From Mycolicibacterium sphagni (lineage in GTDB: Bacteria; Actinomycetota; Actinomycetes; Mycobacteriales; Mycobacteriaceae): 64,000 nucleotides of DNA. The position numbers and the translations under genes are program-made. The stretch lies in contig NZ_NOZR01000009.1 of the NCBI RefSeq assembly GCF_002250655.1, positions 124,001 through 188,000 of the forward strand, read 5' to 3'. The notes below the pieces were generated by a model that was not told the DNA's origin, made no database searches, and was given only the letters and a program-made list of their open reading frames with translations. Shown piece after piece: positions 1 to 8,435 of the stretch. The number at the start of each line of letters is the position of its first letter. The stretch's first letter is position 1.

Positions 1-1530
1 ACCACCGCGATCGCGTACCCCAACGGTGCGCCGCACATCGGCCACGCGTACGAGTACATCGCGACCGATGCGATCGCCCGCTTCAAGCGCCTCGACGGTT
101 TCGACGTGCGCTACCTGACCGGAACCGATGAGCACGGGCTGAAGATGGCGCAGACGGCCGCCGCGGAGGGCATCCCGACCCCGGAGCTGGCGCAGCGTAA
201 CTCCGACGCGTTCCAGGCGATGCAGGAGAAGCTGGGGGCGTCCTTCGACCGCTTCATCCGGACCACCGACGCCGACCATATCGACGCGTCGATCGAGCTC
301 TGGAAGCGGATGGACGCCGCGGGCGACATCTATTTGGATTCGTACTCGGGCTGGTACTCGGTGCGCGACGAACGCTTCTATACCGAAGACGAGCTCGAGA
401 CCCGCGCCGACGGCAACACGTACTCGCTCGAAACCGGCACGCCCGTGACGTGGACCGAGGAGCAGACCTACTTCTTCCGGCTGTCGGCCTACGCCGAGCG
501 GCTGCTGGCCCACTACGAGGCACACCCGGAATTCATCGGTCCCGACGTCCGCCGCAACGAGGTGGTCAGCTTCGTCTCGGGTGGGCTTCGCGACCTTTCG
601 ATCTCGCGCACCACTTTCGACTGGGGGGTACCGGTGCCCGGGCATCCCGACCACGTCATGTACGTGTGGGTCGACGCGCTGACCAACTACCTGACCGGCG
701 CCGGTTTCCCCGACACCGACTCCGAGCAGTTCCGCAAGTACTGGCCCGCCGACCTGCACATGATCGGCAAGGACATCATCCGGTTCCACACCGTGTACTG
801 GCCGGCGTTCCTGATGTCGGCCGGAATCGAGCTGCCGAGAAGGGTCTTCGTCCACGGCTTCCTTCTCAACAGCGGCGAGAAGATGAGCAAGTCGGTGGGC
901 AACGTCGTGGATCCGTTCGCGCTCATCGACGCGTTCGGGCTCGACCAAGTCCGTTACTTCCTGCTGAGAGAGGTGCCGTTCGGGCAGGACGGCAGCTACA
1001 ACGAGGACGCCATCATCGGCCGCATCAACGCCGACCTCGCCAACGAATTCGGCAACCTGGCGCAGCGCTCGCTGTCGATGGTCAACAAGAACCTCGACGC
1101 GACGGTGCCCGAACCCGGCGAGTTCACCGATGCCGACCGCGAGCTGCTGGCGCTCGCCGACGAGCTGTTGAGCAAGGTGCGCGGGCACTTCGAGGTGCCC
1201 GCCATGCACCTGGCGCTGGAGGCGATCTGGGCGACGCTCGGCGCCGCTAACAAGTACTTCTCCGCGCAGGAGCCCTGGGTGCTGCGCAAGTCGGAGGCCG
1301 CCGCCGACCAGGACCGCCTCCGCACGGTGCTCTACGTGACCCTGGAGGTAGTGCGGATCGCGTCGCTGCTGGTACAGCCGGTGATGCCGACATCGGCGGC
1401 CACGTTGCTCGACCTGCTGGGACAGCCGGAATCGGCACGGGACTTCGGTGCGATCGCGGTACGCATCGCCCCCGGGACAACGCTGCCGGCGCCGACGGGG
1501 GTCTTCCCGCGGTACCAGCCAGTCGAGTGA
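1..1530 (+). CDS. metG: Methionyl-tRNA synthetase, 5' end outside window
   Basis: Charges tRNA-Met with methionine in the cytosol. The reading frame is open from base 1, so the start lies upstream; 509 residues are visible, close to the full length of about 515 for mycobacterial MetRS. The class I signature PHIGHAY is at residues 11-17 of the fragment and KMSKS lies near residues 295-299. The connective peptide has no CxxC pairs, so this is the zinc-free type, and there is no C-terminal EMAP-like tRNA-binding domain. The product ends with PRYQPVE. The following gap carries the promoter of the next operon. Confidence 0.96.
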   Translation, partial: TTAIAYPNGAPHIGHAYEYIATDAIARFKRLDGFDVRYLTGTDEHGLKMAQTAAAEGIPTPELAQRNSDAFQAMQEKLGASFDRFIRTTDADHIDASIELWKRMDAAGDIYLDSYSGWYSVRDERFYTEDELETRADGNTYSLETGTPVTWTEEQTYFFRLSAYAERLLAHYEAHPEFIGPDVRRNEVVSFVSGGLRDLSISRTTFDWGVPVPGHPDHVMYVWVDALTNYLTGAGFPDTDSEQFRKYWPADLHMIGKDIIRFHTVYWPAFLMSAGIELPRRVFVHGFLLNSGEKMSKSVGNVVDPFALIDAFGLDQVRYFLLREVPFGQDGSYNEDAIIGRINADLANEFGNLAQRSLSMVNKNLDATVPEPGEFTDADRELLALADELLSKVRGHFEVPAMHLALEAIWATLGAANKYFSAQEPWVLRKSEAAADQDRLRTVLYVTLEVVRIASLLVQPVMPTSAATLLDLLGQPESARDFGAIAVRIAPGTTLPAPTGVFPRYQPVE

Positions 1531-1544
1531 ACTGCGTCACGTAG

Positions 1545-1571
1545 CGTCACACCTGGTAGTCCCACGGTGTC
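1545..1571 (+). promoter_or_regulatory. Candidate ECF41 (SigJ-type) promoter
   Basis: CGTCACA at 1545-1551, exactly 16 bases, then TGTC at 1568-1571. The published ECF41 consensus is TGTCACA-N16-CGTC, so this matches 6 of 7 and 3 of 4 positions with exact spacing. It sits ahead of the flavoprotein-sigJ pair and suggests autoregulation. A partial copy of the -35 element, GCGTCAC, lies ten bases upstream. Confidence 0.5.
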
Positions 1572-1600
1572 TCGAGGTCGTCAGGCTCAAGCGACCTCGA
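1572..1600 (+). repeat. Inverted repeat adjoining the ribosome binding site
   Basis: TCGAGGTCG (1572-1580) and CGACCTCGA (1592-1600) form a perfect 9-bp stem with an 11-base loop. Its 3' arm ends where the Shine-Dalgarno AAGGAG (1600-1605) of the flavoprotein gene begins. It may be an operator or an mRNA hairpin affecting ribosome access; the sequence alone cannot decide. Confidence 0.4.
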
Positions 1601-1612
1601 AGGAGAGATGTG

Positions 1613-2797
1613 ATGACCGAGCAACGAGCCCGTGTTGTGGTGATCGGCGGCGGCTACGCCGGCGTGATCGCCGCCAATCACCTGCGGCTGCGTCCCGATC
1701 TGCAGATCACGCTGGTGAACCCCCGTCCCGAGTTCGTCGAACGGATTCGGTTGCATCAGCTGGTCACCGGTTCCGATGACGCCACCGTGGCCTACGCCGA
1801 CATCCTCGGCGACGGTATTGCGCTGGTGGTCGACGCGGCCACCCGTATCGACACCCAGGCCCGGCAGGTCGAATTGTTCAGTGGTTTTCCGGATGGCCAG
1901 CCGCTGCCCTACGACTATCTGATCTACGCGGTCGGCAGTGGCTCCGCAGCGGCGACTGTTCCCGGCGCCGACGAATTCGCTTATCCCATCGCCGATCTCG
2001 AAGAGGCACAGCGTCTGGGCGGCGCACTGGCTGAGCTGCACTACGGCGCGCCCGTGTGCGTTGTCGGCGCCGGACCAACCGGCATCGAGACCGCCGCCGA
2101 GCTGGCCGAGCAAGGCCGGACCGTCACGTTGGTGTGCGGCGCCGTCCTCGGGCCCTACCTGAGCACGCCGGGCCGCCGGTCGGTGGCCAAGCGGCTGCGC
2201 AAGCTCGGGGTTCAGATCGTCGACGGACCGCAGGCCGTGGTGACCGCGGTGGCCGCCGACGCGGTGACCCTGGATGACGGACGGCAGCTCGCCAGCCACG
2301 TGACGATCTGGACCGCCGGGTTCGGTGTGCCGGATCTGGCGAACCGGTCCGGGCTGCGCACCGATGCGATCGGCCGGCTGCTCACCGACGAGACGCTGAC
2401 CAGCGTCGACGATGACCGGATCGTGGCCGCCGGGGACGCCGCGGCGCCGTCGGACCAGCCGCTGCGGATGAGCTGCCAGGCCGCGATCCCGCTGGGTGCC
2501 CAGGCCGCCAACACCGTGCTGGCCCGCATCGCCGGGGAACGACCCGCCGTGCTCAGCCAGGCGTTCGCCGGGCAGTGCATCAGCCTGGGCCGGGGCGGCG
2601 CGACTGTGCAGCTCGCCCGCACCAATGACGTCCCGCTGCCGCTCTACCTCGGCGGGCGGACAGCGGCGACGATCAAGGAGGCGGTGTGCAAGGGCACCGT
2701 GAGCTTCCTGCGCCGCGAGGCCCGCAAGCCCGGCTCCTACTTCTGGCTCAAGGGCGGCGGCAAGCGGCCGGCACCCGAGGCGGTGCAGACCCGATGA
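1613..2797 (+). CDS. NDH-2-like FAD/NAD(P) pyridine nucleotide-disulfide oxidoreductase
   Basis: Predicted flavoprotein dehydrogenase of the type II NADH dehydrogenase / AIF-like family. An N-terminal FAD-binding Rossmann motif IGGGYAGV is near residues 10-17, a second NAD(P)-binding motif VGAGPTGIE is at about 150-158, and a C-terminal FAD motif AAGDAAAP is present. The ATG at 1613 is chosen because AAGGAG lies seven bases upstream; GTG at 1610 is an alternative. 394 residues. The stop codon overlaps the sigJ start (ATGA), so the two genes are translationally coupled. Oxidoreductases are common partners of ECF41 sigma factors, which fits the promoter candidate upstream. Substrate unknown. 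Confidence 0.85.
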   Translation: MTEQRARVVVIGGGYAGVIAANHLRLRPDLQITLVNPRPEFVERIRLHQLVTGSDDATVAYADILGDGIALVVDAATRIDTQARQVELFSGFPDGQPLPYDYLIYAVGSGSAAATVPGADEFAYPIADLEEAQRLGGALAELHYGAPVCVVGAGPTGIETAAELAEQGRTVTLVCGAVLGPYLSTPGRRSVAKRLRKLGVQIVDGPQAVVTAVAADAVTLDDGRQLASHVTIWTAGFGVPDLANRSGLRTDAIGRLLTDETLTSVDDDRIVAAGDAAAPSDQPLRMSCQAAIPLGAQAANTVLARIAGERPAVLSQAFAGQCISLGRGGATVQLARTNDVPLPLYLGGRTAATIKEAVCKGTVSFLRREARKPGSYFWLKGGGKRPAPEAVQTR

Positions 2798-3687
2798 CCG
2801 CGAGCGATGAACACGCCGAGCGGTTCACCCTCTTGCGGCCGCTGTTGTTCACCATCGCTTACGAGATCCTCGGGTCGGCCACCGAAGCCGACGACGTTCT
2901 GCAGGACAGTTACTTACGCTGGGCGACGGTCGAATTGACGGCAGTTCGCGACACCAAGGCCTACCTGGCCCAGTTGGTCACCCGGCAGGCCCTGAACACG
3001 CTCCGCTCGCAGGCCCGCCGCCGGGAGGACTACGTGGGGCCGTGGCTGCCCGAGCCGTTGCTGCTCGACGAGCACGATGCGGCCGACGATATGGTGCTGG
3101 CCGAATCGGTGTCGATGGCCATGCTCGTGGTGCTGGAGACGCTGACGCCCGACGAGCGTGCGGTGTTCGTGCTGCGCGAGGTGTTCGGCTTCAGCCACGA
3201 CGAAATCGCGGATGCGGTAGGAAAATCCACGGCCGCGGTGCGCCAGATCGCGCATCGCGCGCGCGAACACGTGCATGCGCGGCGGCGGCGATTCGAGCCG
3301 ATGAACCCGCAGCAGTCCGAGCAGATCACCCTGCAGTTCCTGACGGCGGCGGCGACCGGCGACCTGGACGGGCTGATGAGCATGCTGGCGCCCGACGTGG
3401 TGTTCACCTCCGACAGTGACGGCAAGGCCAGCGCCGCGCGCCGTCCGATTCTGGGCCCCGACAAGGTCGCCCGGTTCATCATCGGGCTGTTCCGCCAGGC
3501 CACGCCGGAATACCGGATCGAAGGCGCGAACTACAACGGAGCACCTGCGATCGTGGTCTACCGCGGCGAGGTGCCGGAATCGGTGATGATGGTCGAGATC
3601 ACCGAAGGCACCATCACCAACTTCTATGCGATGCGCAACCCGGAGAAGCTTGCCGCTGTGACGGTGCGCAGGGAGATCAGCCGCTGA
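2794..3687 (+). CDS. sigJ: ECF41-group RNA polymerase sigma factor with SnoaL-like C-terminal domain
   Basis: Extracytoplasmic-function sigma factor, 297 residues. Sigma-2 covers about residues 8-75 (ADDVLQDSYLRW), sigma-4 about 110-165 (LTPDERAVFVLREVFGFS followed by a helix-turn-helix), and a fused SnoaL/NTF2-like domain fills roughly 175-295. A DSDGK-like motif in that domain and NPEKL at 282-286 match the DGGGK and NPDKL signatures of the ECF41 group, in which the C-terminal domain replaces a separate anti-sigma factor. The ATG overlaps the stop of the flavoprotein gene by four bases. It is closest in kind to mycobacterial SigJ. Confidence 0.88.
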   Translation: MTASDEHAERFTLLRPLLFTIAYEILGSATEADDVLQDSYLRWATVELTAVRDTKAYLAQLVTRQALNTLRSQARRREDYVGPWLPEPLLLDEHDAADDMVLAESVSMAMLVVLETLTPDERAVFVLREVFGFSHDEIADAVGKSTAAVRQIAHRAREHVHARRRRFEPMNPQQSEQITLQFLTAAATGDLDGLMSMLAPDVVFTSDSDGKASAARRPILGPDKVARFIIGLFRQATPEYRIEGANYNGAPAIVVYRGEVPESVMMVEITEGTITNFYAMRNPEKLAAVTVRREISR

Positions 3688-3718
3688 CGCCTTTGCGTCT
3701 GCTGGCCGCAGGCGTCAG
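3684..3718 (+). terminator. Hairpin at the sigJ stop codon
   Basis: CTGACGCC (3684-3691) and GGCGTCAG (3711-3718) form a perfect 8-bp stem starting at the sigJ stop and ending before pabB. No T-run follows, so termination would be of the tract-less mycobacterial kind. Confidence 0.4.
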
Positions 3719-3727
3719 GCTAGGGCG

Positions 3728-4999
3728 ATGCGCATCGACCGGCTCGGGGATCTCGGCACACCCGCCGACGTCCTGCGGTCCGTAGCCGGCGCCGCCGCAC
3801 AGCGCCGGCTGCCGCCTCCGGCCGCGCTGGCCGGCGACTGGTTTGGCTCGGCGGCGGTGATCGCCCCCACCGTCCCGGTGCGGGCGATCCCCCCCGCCGA
3901 GGCGTTCGCGGTGCCGCCCGGCGATCGCGGGGACGCGATCGGCGGCGGCTGGATCGGCTATCTGTCCTACCCCGATGCGGCCGCCGACGGCCGTGCGGCG
4001 CGGATCCCCGAGGCGGCAGGCGGCTGGACCGACAGCGTGCTGCGCCTGGACGTCGACGGCTGCTGGTGGCACGAAAGCCTTTCCGCCGCACCGATAGCCA
4101 TATGGGTAGCCGAAGCATTGTCGTCTCCGGCGCCGCTTGATTCCTACGAAATCGATTGGGAAGAGCCAGATTTCGCGCGCCATCAGGCCGGCGTACTGCA
4201 CTGTCTGGCCGCGATCGGCGCCGGCGAGGTATACCAGGCCTGCGTGTGCACGCAGTTCACCGGCACGCTGCGCGGCTCGTCGCTGGAGTTCTTCGCCGAC
4301 GCGGTGACTCGCACCACGCCGGCGCGCGCGGCCTACCTGGCCGGCGACTGGGGGGCAGTGGCCTCGCTGTCACCGGAACTGTTCCTGCGCCGGGTGGGCG
4401 CCGACGTGACGTCCAGTCCGATCAAAGGCACTCTCCCGTTGTGCGGCCCACCCAAGGAACTACTGGCGTCGGCCAAGGACGTCGCCGAGAACATCATGAT
4501 TGTCGATTTGGTGCGCAACGATCTCGGCCGGGTCGCCGACACCGGCACCGTCACCGTCCCCGAACTGTTGACTGTCCAGGCCGCGCCGGGCGTATGGCAT
4601 CTGGTGTCGACGGTGGCGGCCACCGTGCGGCACGAGGTCACCAACGCGGCGCTGCTAGCCGCCGCGTTCCCACCCGCTTCAGTGACCGGAACACCGAAAG
4701 GCCGTGCCCGTCAACTGCTTTCACAGTGGGAGCCGCGGCGGCGCGGGGTGTACTGCGGCACCGTCGGCATGGCCTCCCCGATCGCGGGCACCGAGCTGAA
4801 CGTGGCGATCCGCACCGTCGAGTTCGACGCCACCGGCGCGGCCGTGCTCGGTGTCGGCGGCGGCATCACCGCCGACTCCGACGCGAAAGCCGAATGGCAG
4901 GAGTGCCTGGACAAAGCAGCCGCGGTCATTCACACCGGTCAATTCCCCGGGTCGCTGCCCTCCGGCCCGCCGGAGCGCGAGCGCAGCACCGCCTCGTAG
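3728..4999 (+). CDS. pabB: Aminodeoxychorismate synthase component I / chorismate-binding enzyme
   Basis: Converts chorismate plus ammonia to 4-amino-4-deoxychorismate for folate synthesis. 423 residues. The chorismate-binding domain fills the C-terminal two thirds and shows PIKGT (the PabB-type lysine motif), ENIMIVDLVRNDLGR, and PPASVTGTPKGRA. The N-terminal part is the usual divergent region. In M. tuberculosis pabB sits near metS and rsmI, as here. Its last 61 bases overlap the 3' end of the convergent rsmI gene. Confidence 0.9.
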   Translation: MRIDRLGDLGTPADVLRSVAGAAAQRRLPPPAALAGDWFGSAAVIAPTVPVRAIPPAEAFAVPPGDRGDAIGGGWIGYLSYPDAAADGRAARIPEAAGGWTDSVLRLDVDGCWWHESLSAAPIAIWVAEALSSPAPLDSYEIDWEEPDFARHQAGVLHCLAAIGAGEVYQACVCTQFTGTLRGSSLEFFADAVTRTTPARAAYLAGDWGAVASLSPELFLRRVGADVTSSPIKGTLPLCGPPKELLASAKDVAENIMIVDLVRNDLGRVADTGTVTVPELLTVQAAPGVWHLVSTVAATVRHEVTNAALLAAAFPPASVTGTPKGRARQLLSQWEPRRRGVYCGTVGMASPIAGTELNVAIRTVEFDATGAAVLGVGGGITADSDAKAEWQECLDKAAAVIHTGQFPGSLPSGPPERERSTAS

Positions 5000-5805
5000 A
5001 GCTCTCGTCGCGACGGCGTGCCCGGGTGCGCGTCCACCACGTGGGCGCAGGCGTCCTTCACCCGCATCCCGTCGGCCACCAACGCGTCGACCTTCGCGAC
5101 CAGCGTCGGCAGATCTGTGGTCGGCACCGCCCCGGCGAGCACCACCGTGATCTCACCGAGGACCTTATCGTCGGCCCACTGCGCGAGTTCGCTCAGTGTG
5201 CCGCGCCGGATCTCCTCGTGCACCTTCGTCAGCTCCCGGCACACCACCGCGCGGCGCTGTCCGCCGAGTTCGTCGACGGCATCACGCAGGCACTCGGCCA
5301 GCCGTCGCGGGGATTCGAAGAACACACAGGTGCGGGGCTCGGCGGCGAGCCCGGCCAGCCAGCTCCGCCGCGCGGACTGCTTGCGCGGCGCGAATCCTTC
5401 GAAGCAGAACCGGTCCGACGCCAGCCCGGACACCGCGAGCGCGGTGGTGACGGCCGACGGGCCGGGCAAACACGAGACCGTCAGCCCTTCGTGAATGCAG
5501 GCCGCCACCATCCGATAGCCCGGATCGTTGATCAGCGGCATCCCGGCGTCGCTGACCACCAGGACCGTGGCGCCCGACTTGATGTCGTCGACCAGGGCCG
5601 GCACTCGGGCCGCCTCGTTCTGGTCGAACAGGCTGACCACCCGTCCGCTGATCCGCACGTCCAGCGACTGGGCCAGGCTGCGCACCCGCCGGGTGTCCTC
5701 GGCAGCCACCACATCAGCCGTGGACAGGGCGTCGGCCAGGCGTTTCGAGGCGTCGCCAGGTTGTCCGAGCGGCGTGGCGCCGAGAAGCAGTCTCCCGGCA
5801 GTCAC
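4939..5805 (-). CDS. rsmI: 16S rRNA (cytidine-1402-2'-O)-methyltransferase
   Basis: SAM-dependent tetrapyrrole-methylase-fold enzyme that 2'-O-methylates C1402 of 16S rRNA. GTG start at 5805 (reading VTAGRLLLGATPLGQPGD), chosen by agreement with the remembered M. tuberculosis homologue; the frame stays open upstream but that extension looks non-coding. 288 residues, against about 285 in the homologue. Motifs: LLLGATPLGQPGD, AEDTRR, VSDAGMPLINDPGY and CLPGPSAV. Convergent with pabB (61-bp overlap) and divergent from pmt. Confidence 0.92.
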   Translation of the reverse strand: MTAGRLLLGATPLGQPGDASKRLADALSTADVVAAEDTRRVRSLAQSLDVRISGRVVSLFDQNEAARVPALVDDIKSGATVLVVSDAGMPLINDPGYRMVAACIHEGLTVSCLPGPSAVTTALAVSGLASDRFCFEGFAPRKQSARRSWLAGLAAEPRTCVFFESPRRLAECLRDAVDELGGQRRAVVCRELTKVHEEIRRGTLSELAQWADDKVLGEITVVLAGAVPTTDLPTLVAKVDALVADGMRVKDACAHVVDAHPGTPSRRELYEAVLRSRSGGPEGSDPGN

Positions 5806-5854
5806 GCTCGGCGGGCAGGCGCGTAGCGACTCGGGGTTTCCACGGAAGACAGAA

Positions 5855-5860
5855 TACGAT
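5855..5860 (+). promoter_or_regulatory. -10 element of pmt
   Basis: TACGAT fits TANNNT and ends eight bases before the pmt ATG, which suggests a leaderless or near-leaderless transcript. Confidence 0.4.
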
Positions 5861-5868
5861 CGCAGGCG

Positions 5869-7419
5869 ATGACCACGACAGCCGATGACCTCGACGCGCA
5901 TCCGCGTCATGCGCCCGTCATCAGCCCCGGCCCGCTGGTGCCGGTCGCCGACTTCGGCCCGGTCGATCGCATCGAGGGCTGGGTGGCCACCGCGATCATC
6001 ACCGCCCTGGCCGCCCTGACGAGGCTGATGAACCTCGGCGCACCTACCGATGCCGGCACCCCGATCTTCGACGAGAAGCATTACGCCCCGCAGGCCTGGC
6101 AGGTGCTGCACAACTACGGCGTCGAGGACAACCCCGGCTTCGGGCTGGTGGTGCACCCGCCGGTGGGCAAGCAGCTGATCGCGTTCGGTGAGGCGCTGTT
6201 CGGCTACAACGGCGTCGGTTGGCGATTCACCAGTGCGGTACTCGGTGTGGTGGTGGTTCTGCTGGTGGTGCGCATCGTGCGGCGGATCACCCGCTCGACG
6301 CTGGTCGGCTCGATCGCCGGCCTGCTGCTGATCGCGGACGGCGTGAGCTTCGTCGCCGCACGCACCGCACTGCTGGACGGCGTCCAGGTGTTCTTCGTCG
6401 TCGCCGCGTTCGGTGCCCTGATCGTCGATCGCGATCAAGTTCGAGAGCGGATGCACAACGCCCTGCTGGACGGCCGTATCGCCGAGACTCCGTGGGGTCC
6501 GCGGCTCGGCGTGCGGTGGTGGCGCTTCGGGGCGGGCGTGCTGCTGGGGCTGGCGACGGCGACGAAGTGGAACGGGCTGTACTACATCGTGTTCTTCGGC
6601 GCGATGTCGCTGGCGTTCGACATCGCCGCCCGCCGCGCCTACCGGGTACCGAGGCCGTGGTTCGGGGTGATCCGCCGGGATCTGGGGCCGAGCGCCTACG
6701 TCTTCGGCCTCATCCCGTTCGGCGTGTACTTGGCGTCGTATGCGCCGTGGTTCTCCTCGGAGACGGCTGTCAACCGCTACGAGGTCGGACAGTCGATCGG
6801 TGAGCGAGAGTGGTTTCAGCCGCCGGACGCGATCCGGTCGCTGTGGCACTACACGTACAAGGCGTATCACTTCCACTCGACGTTGACGAACTCGAACGGC
6901 AACCATCATCCGTGGGAGTCCAAGCCGTGGACGTGGCCGATGTCGTTGCGGCCGGTGCTGTACGCCATCGACAACCAGAACGTGCCGGGCTGCGGCGCGT
7001 CCTCGTGCGTCAAGGCCGTGATGCTGGTCGGCACCCCCGCCATGTGGTGGCTGGCGGTACCCGTCCTGATCTACGCGCTGTGGCGGGCGTTCGTCCGTCG
7101 CGACTGGCGCTATGGCGTCGTGCTCACCGGTTACGGCGCGGGATTCCTGCCCTGGTTCGCCGACATCGACCGGCAGATGTACTTCTTCTATGCCGTGCCG
7201 TTGGCGCCGTTCCTGGTGATGGCGATCGCGCTGATCCTCGGCGACATCCTGCACGCGCCCAACCAGAACGCCGAGCGACGAACGCTCGGGCTGATCGTGG
7301 TCAGCTGCTATGTCGCGCTGGTGATCACCAACTTCGCGTGGTTGTATCCGGTGCTGACGGGCGTCCCGATCTCCCAGGCGACGTGGAACATGGAGATCTG
7401 GCTGCCCAGCTGGCGCTAG
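5869..7419 (+). CDS. pmt: Polyprenol-phosphate-mannose:protein O-mannosyltransferase
   Basis: Integral membrane GT39-family enzyme that transfers mannose from polyprenyl phosphomannose to Ser/Thr of exported proteins. 516 residues with about ten hydrophobic segments. The catalytic Asp-Glu pair of the first extracytoplasmic loop is visible as IFDEKHYAPQAW (D68, E69). A long hydrophilic central loop contains WSLWHY-like and FHSTL segments, typical of PMTs. In M. tuberculosis Rv1002c lies beside rsmI in the same arrangement. Its TAG stop shares the tetranucleotide CTAG with the stop of the convergent oxidoreductase. Confidence 0.93.
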   Translation: MTTTADDLDAHPRHAPVISPGPLVPVADFGPVDRIEGWVATAIITALAALTRLMNLGAPTDAGTPIFDEKHYAPQAWQVLHNYGVEDNPGFGLVVHPPVGKQLIAFGEALFGYNGVGWRFTSAVLGVVVVLLVVRIVRRITRSTLVGSIAGLLLIADGVSFVAARTALLDGVQVFFVVAAFGALIVDRDQVRERMHNALLDGRIAETPWGPRLGVRWWRFGAGVLLGLATATKWNGLYYIVFFGAMSLAFDIAARRAYRVPRPWFGVIRRDLGPSAYVFGLIPFGVYLASYAPWFSSETAVNRYEVGQSIGEREWFQPPDAIRSLWHYTYKAYHFHSTLTNSNGNHHPWESKPWTWPMSLRPVLYAIDNQNVPGCGASSCVKAVMLVGTPAMWWLAVPVLIYALWRAFVRRDWRYGVVLTGYGAGFLPWFADIDRQMYFFYAVPLAPFLVMAIALILGDILHAPNQNAERRTLGLIVVSCYVALVITNFAWLYPVLTGVPISQATWNMEIWLPSWR

Positions 7420-8345
7420 CCGAGTCCGAGCACCGGCTTCAGCAGCTCGGCGACCGCCGTGACACCACCGGGCTTGTAGCCGTTGATTGTGGCGGCGCTG
7501 AGGATGACGCCGTCGACGCCTGCGTCGAGCACCTTCGTCTTGATCTGGTCGGCGATCTGATCCGGGCTGCCGAACACTGCCTGCTGCTTGAAGTCGTCCG
7601 GGATCATGTCGGGGGTGACGTTCTCGTCGATCAGCGCGATAGCGAGCACACTCGTCTCCAATGTGCTTGGGTCACGGCCGATCTCCTCACAGCGGTCCTT
7701 GACCACCTGCACCTTGCGGGGTAGTTCGTCGAACCCGGCGATGATGTTGAGGTGGTCGAAGTAGCGCGCGGCCAGCGGGATGGTCTTCTTCTCTCCGCTG
7801 CCGCCGATCATCAGCGGGATGTGGTCGCGGAAACGGGGATTGGCGAAGGCTTCGTTGGTGCGGTAGTACGTGCCCTCGACGCTGACGCGCTCGCCGCGCA
7901 GCATCGGCAGGATGATCGCCAGCGCCTCGTCGAGCTTGTTGAACCGGTCGGTGAACGTGCCGAACTCGTAGCCCAGCGAGTCGTGCTCCAGCTCGAACCA
8001 GCCGGTCCCGATACCCAGGATGGCCCGGCCCTGGCTGACCACGTCCAGCGTGGTGATCGCCTTGGCCAGCAGCGTCGGATTGCGATAGGAATTGCCGGTG
8101 ACCAGCGTGCCCAACTGCACCCGCTCGGTCGCCGTCGCCAACGCACCCAGCGCCGTGTAGGCCTCGAGCATCGGCTCCTCGGGCGCACCCAGCCCGGGCA
8201 GTTGATAGAAGTGATCCATCACGAACACCGAATCGAATCCCGCCGCCTCGGCCTCCTGAGCCTGCGCGATAACCGTCGGGAACAGCTCCGGGACGCCGGT
8301 GCCGTAGGAAAAGTTCGGGATCTGAAGTCCAAGTTTGATTGCCAC
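7416..8345 (-). CDS. LLM-class F420-dependent oxidoreductase
   Basis: Luciferase-like TIM-barrel oxidoreductase, probably using F420 as mycobacterial members of this family do. 309 residues from a GTG start. Family features: KLGLQIPNFSYG at the N-terminus, DSVFVMDHFYQLPG, the TERVQLGTLVTGNSYRNP segment, and GRAILGIGTGWFELEHDSLG. The C-terminus INGYKPGGVTAVAELLKPVLG is standard for TIGR03560-type members. Minus-strand TAGGTT lies six bases before the start, so the mRNA may be leaderless. Substrate unknown. Confidence 0.85.
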   Translation of the reverse strand: MAIKLGLQIPNFSYGTGVPELFPTVIAQAQEAEAAGFDSVFVMDHFYQLPGLGAPEEPMLEAYTALGALATATERVQLGTLVTGNSYRNPTLLAKAITTLDVVSQGRAILGIGTGWFELEHDSLGYEFGTFTDRFNKLDEALAIILPMLRGERVSVEGTYYRTNEAFANPRFRDHIPLMIGGSGEKKTIPLAARYFDHLNIIAGFDELPRKVQVVKDRCEEIGRDPSTLETSVLAIALIDENVTPDMIPDDFKQQAVFGSPDQIADQIKTKVLDAGVDGVILSAATINGYKPGGVTAVAELLKPVLGLG

Positions 8346-8369
8346 GAGGTCAACCTAAGCGCGATTAAC

Positions 8370-8385
8370 CGGGGCGTGCGCCCCG
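8370..8385. repeat. Short GC-rich palindrome between divergent genes
   Basis: CGGGGCG and CGCCCCG flank TG in the 90-bp gap between the divergent LLM oxidoreductase and alcohol dehydrogenase. It may be an operator; it cannot usefully terminate either gene. Confidence 0.25.
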
Positions 8386-8422
8386 TTTCACTCTCCGCGA
8401 ACTGAGGAATATCTGCGACCCG

Positions 8423-8428
8423 TAAGGT
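8423..8428 (+). promoter_or_regulatory. -10 element, leaderless promoter of the alcohol dehydrogenase
   Basis: TAAGGT followed by exactly seven bases and the ATG at 8436, so the expected transcription start is the start codon. Confidence 0.45.
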
Positions 8429-8435
8429 CGGGGCC

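Noticed and set aside
4939..7254. Long 771-residue minus-strand frame through pmt
   Set aside because: Only the first part is rsmI; the extension upstream is the antisense of pmt, rich in His/Arg/Gln, without domains or ribosome site.
8370..8385. GC palindrome as a terminator
   Set aside because: It lies between two divergent 5' ends, so it cannot end either transcript; kept only as a repeat.
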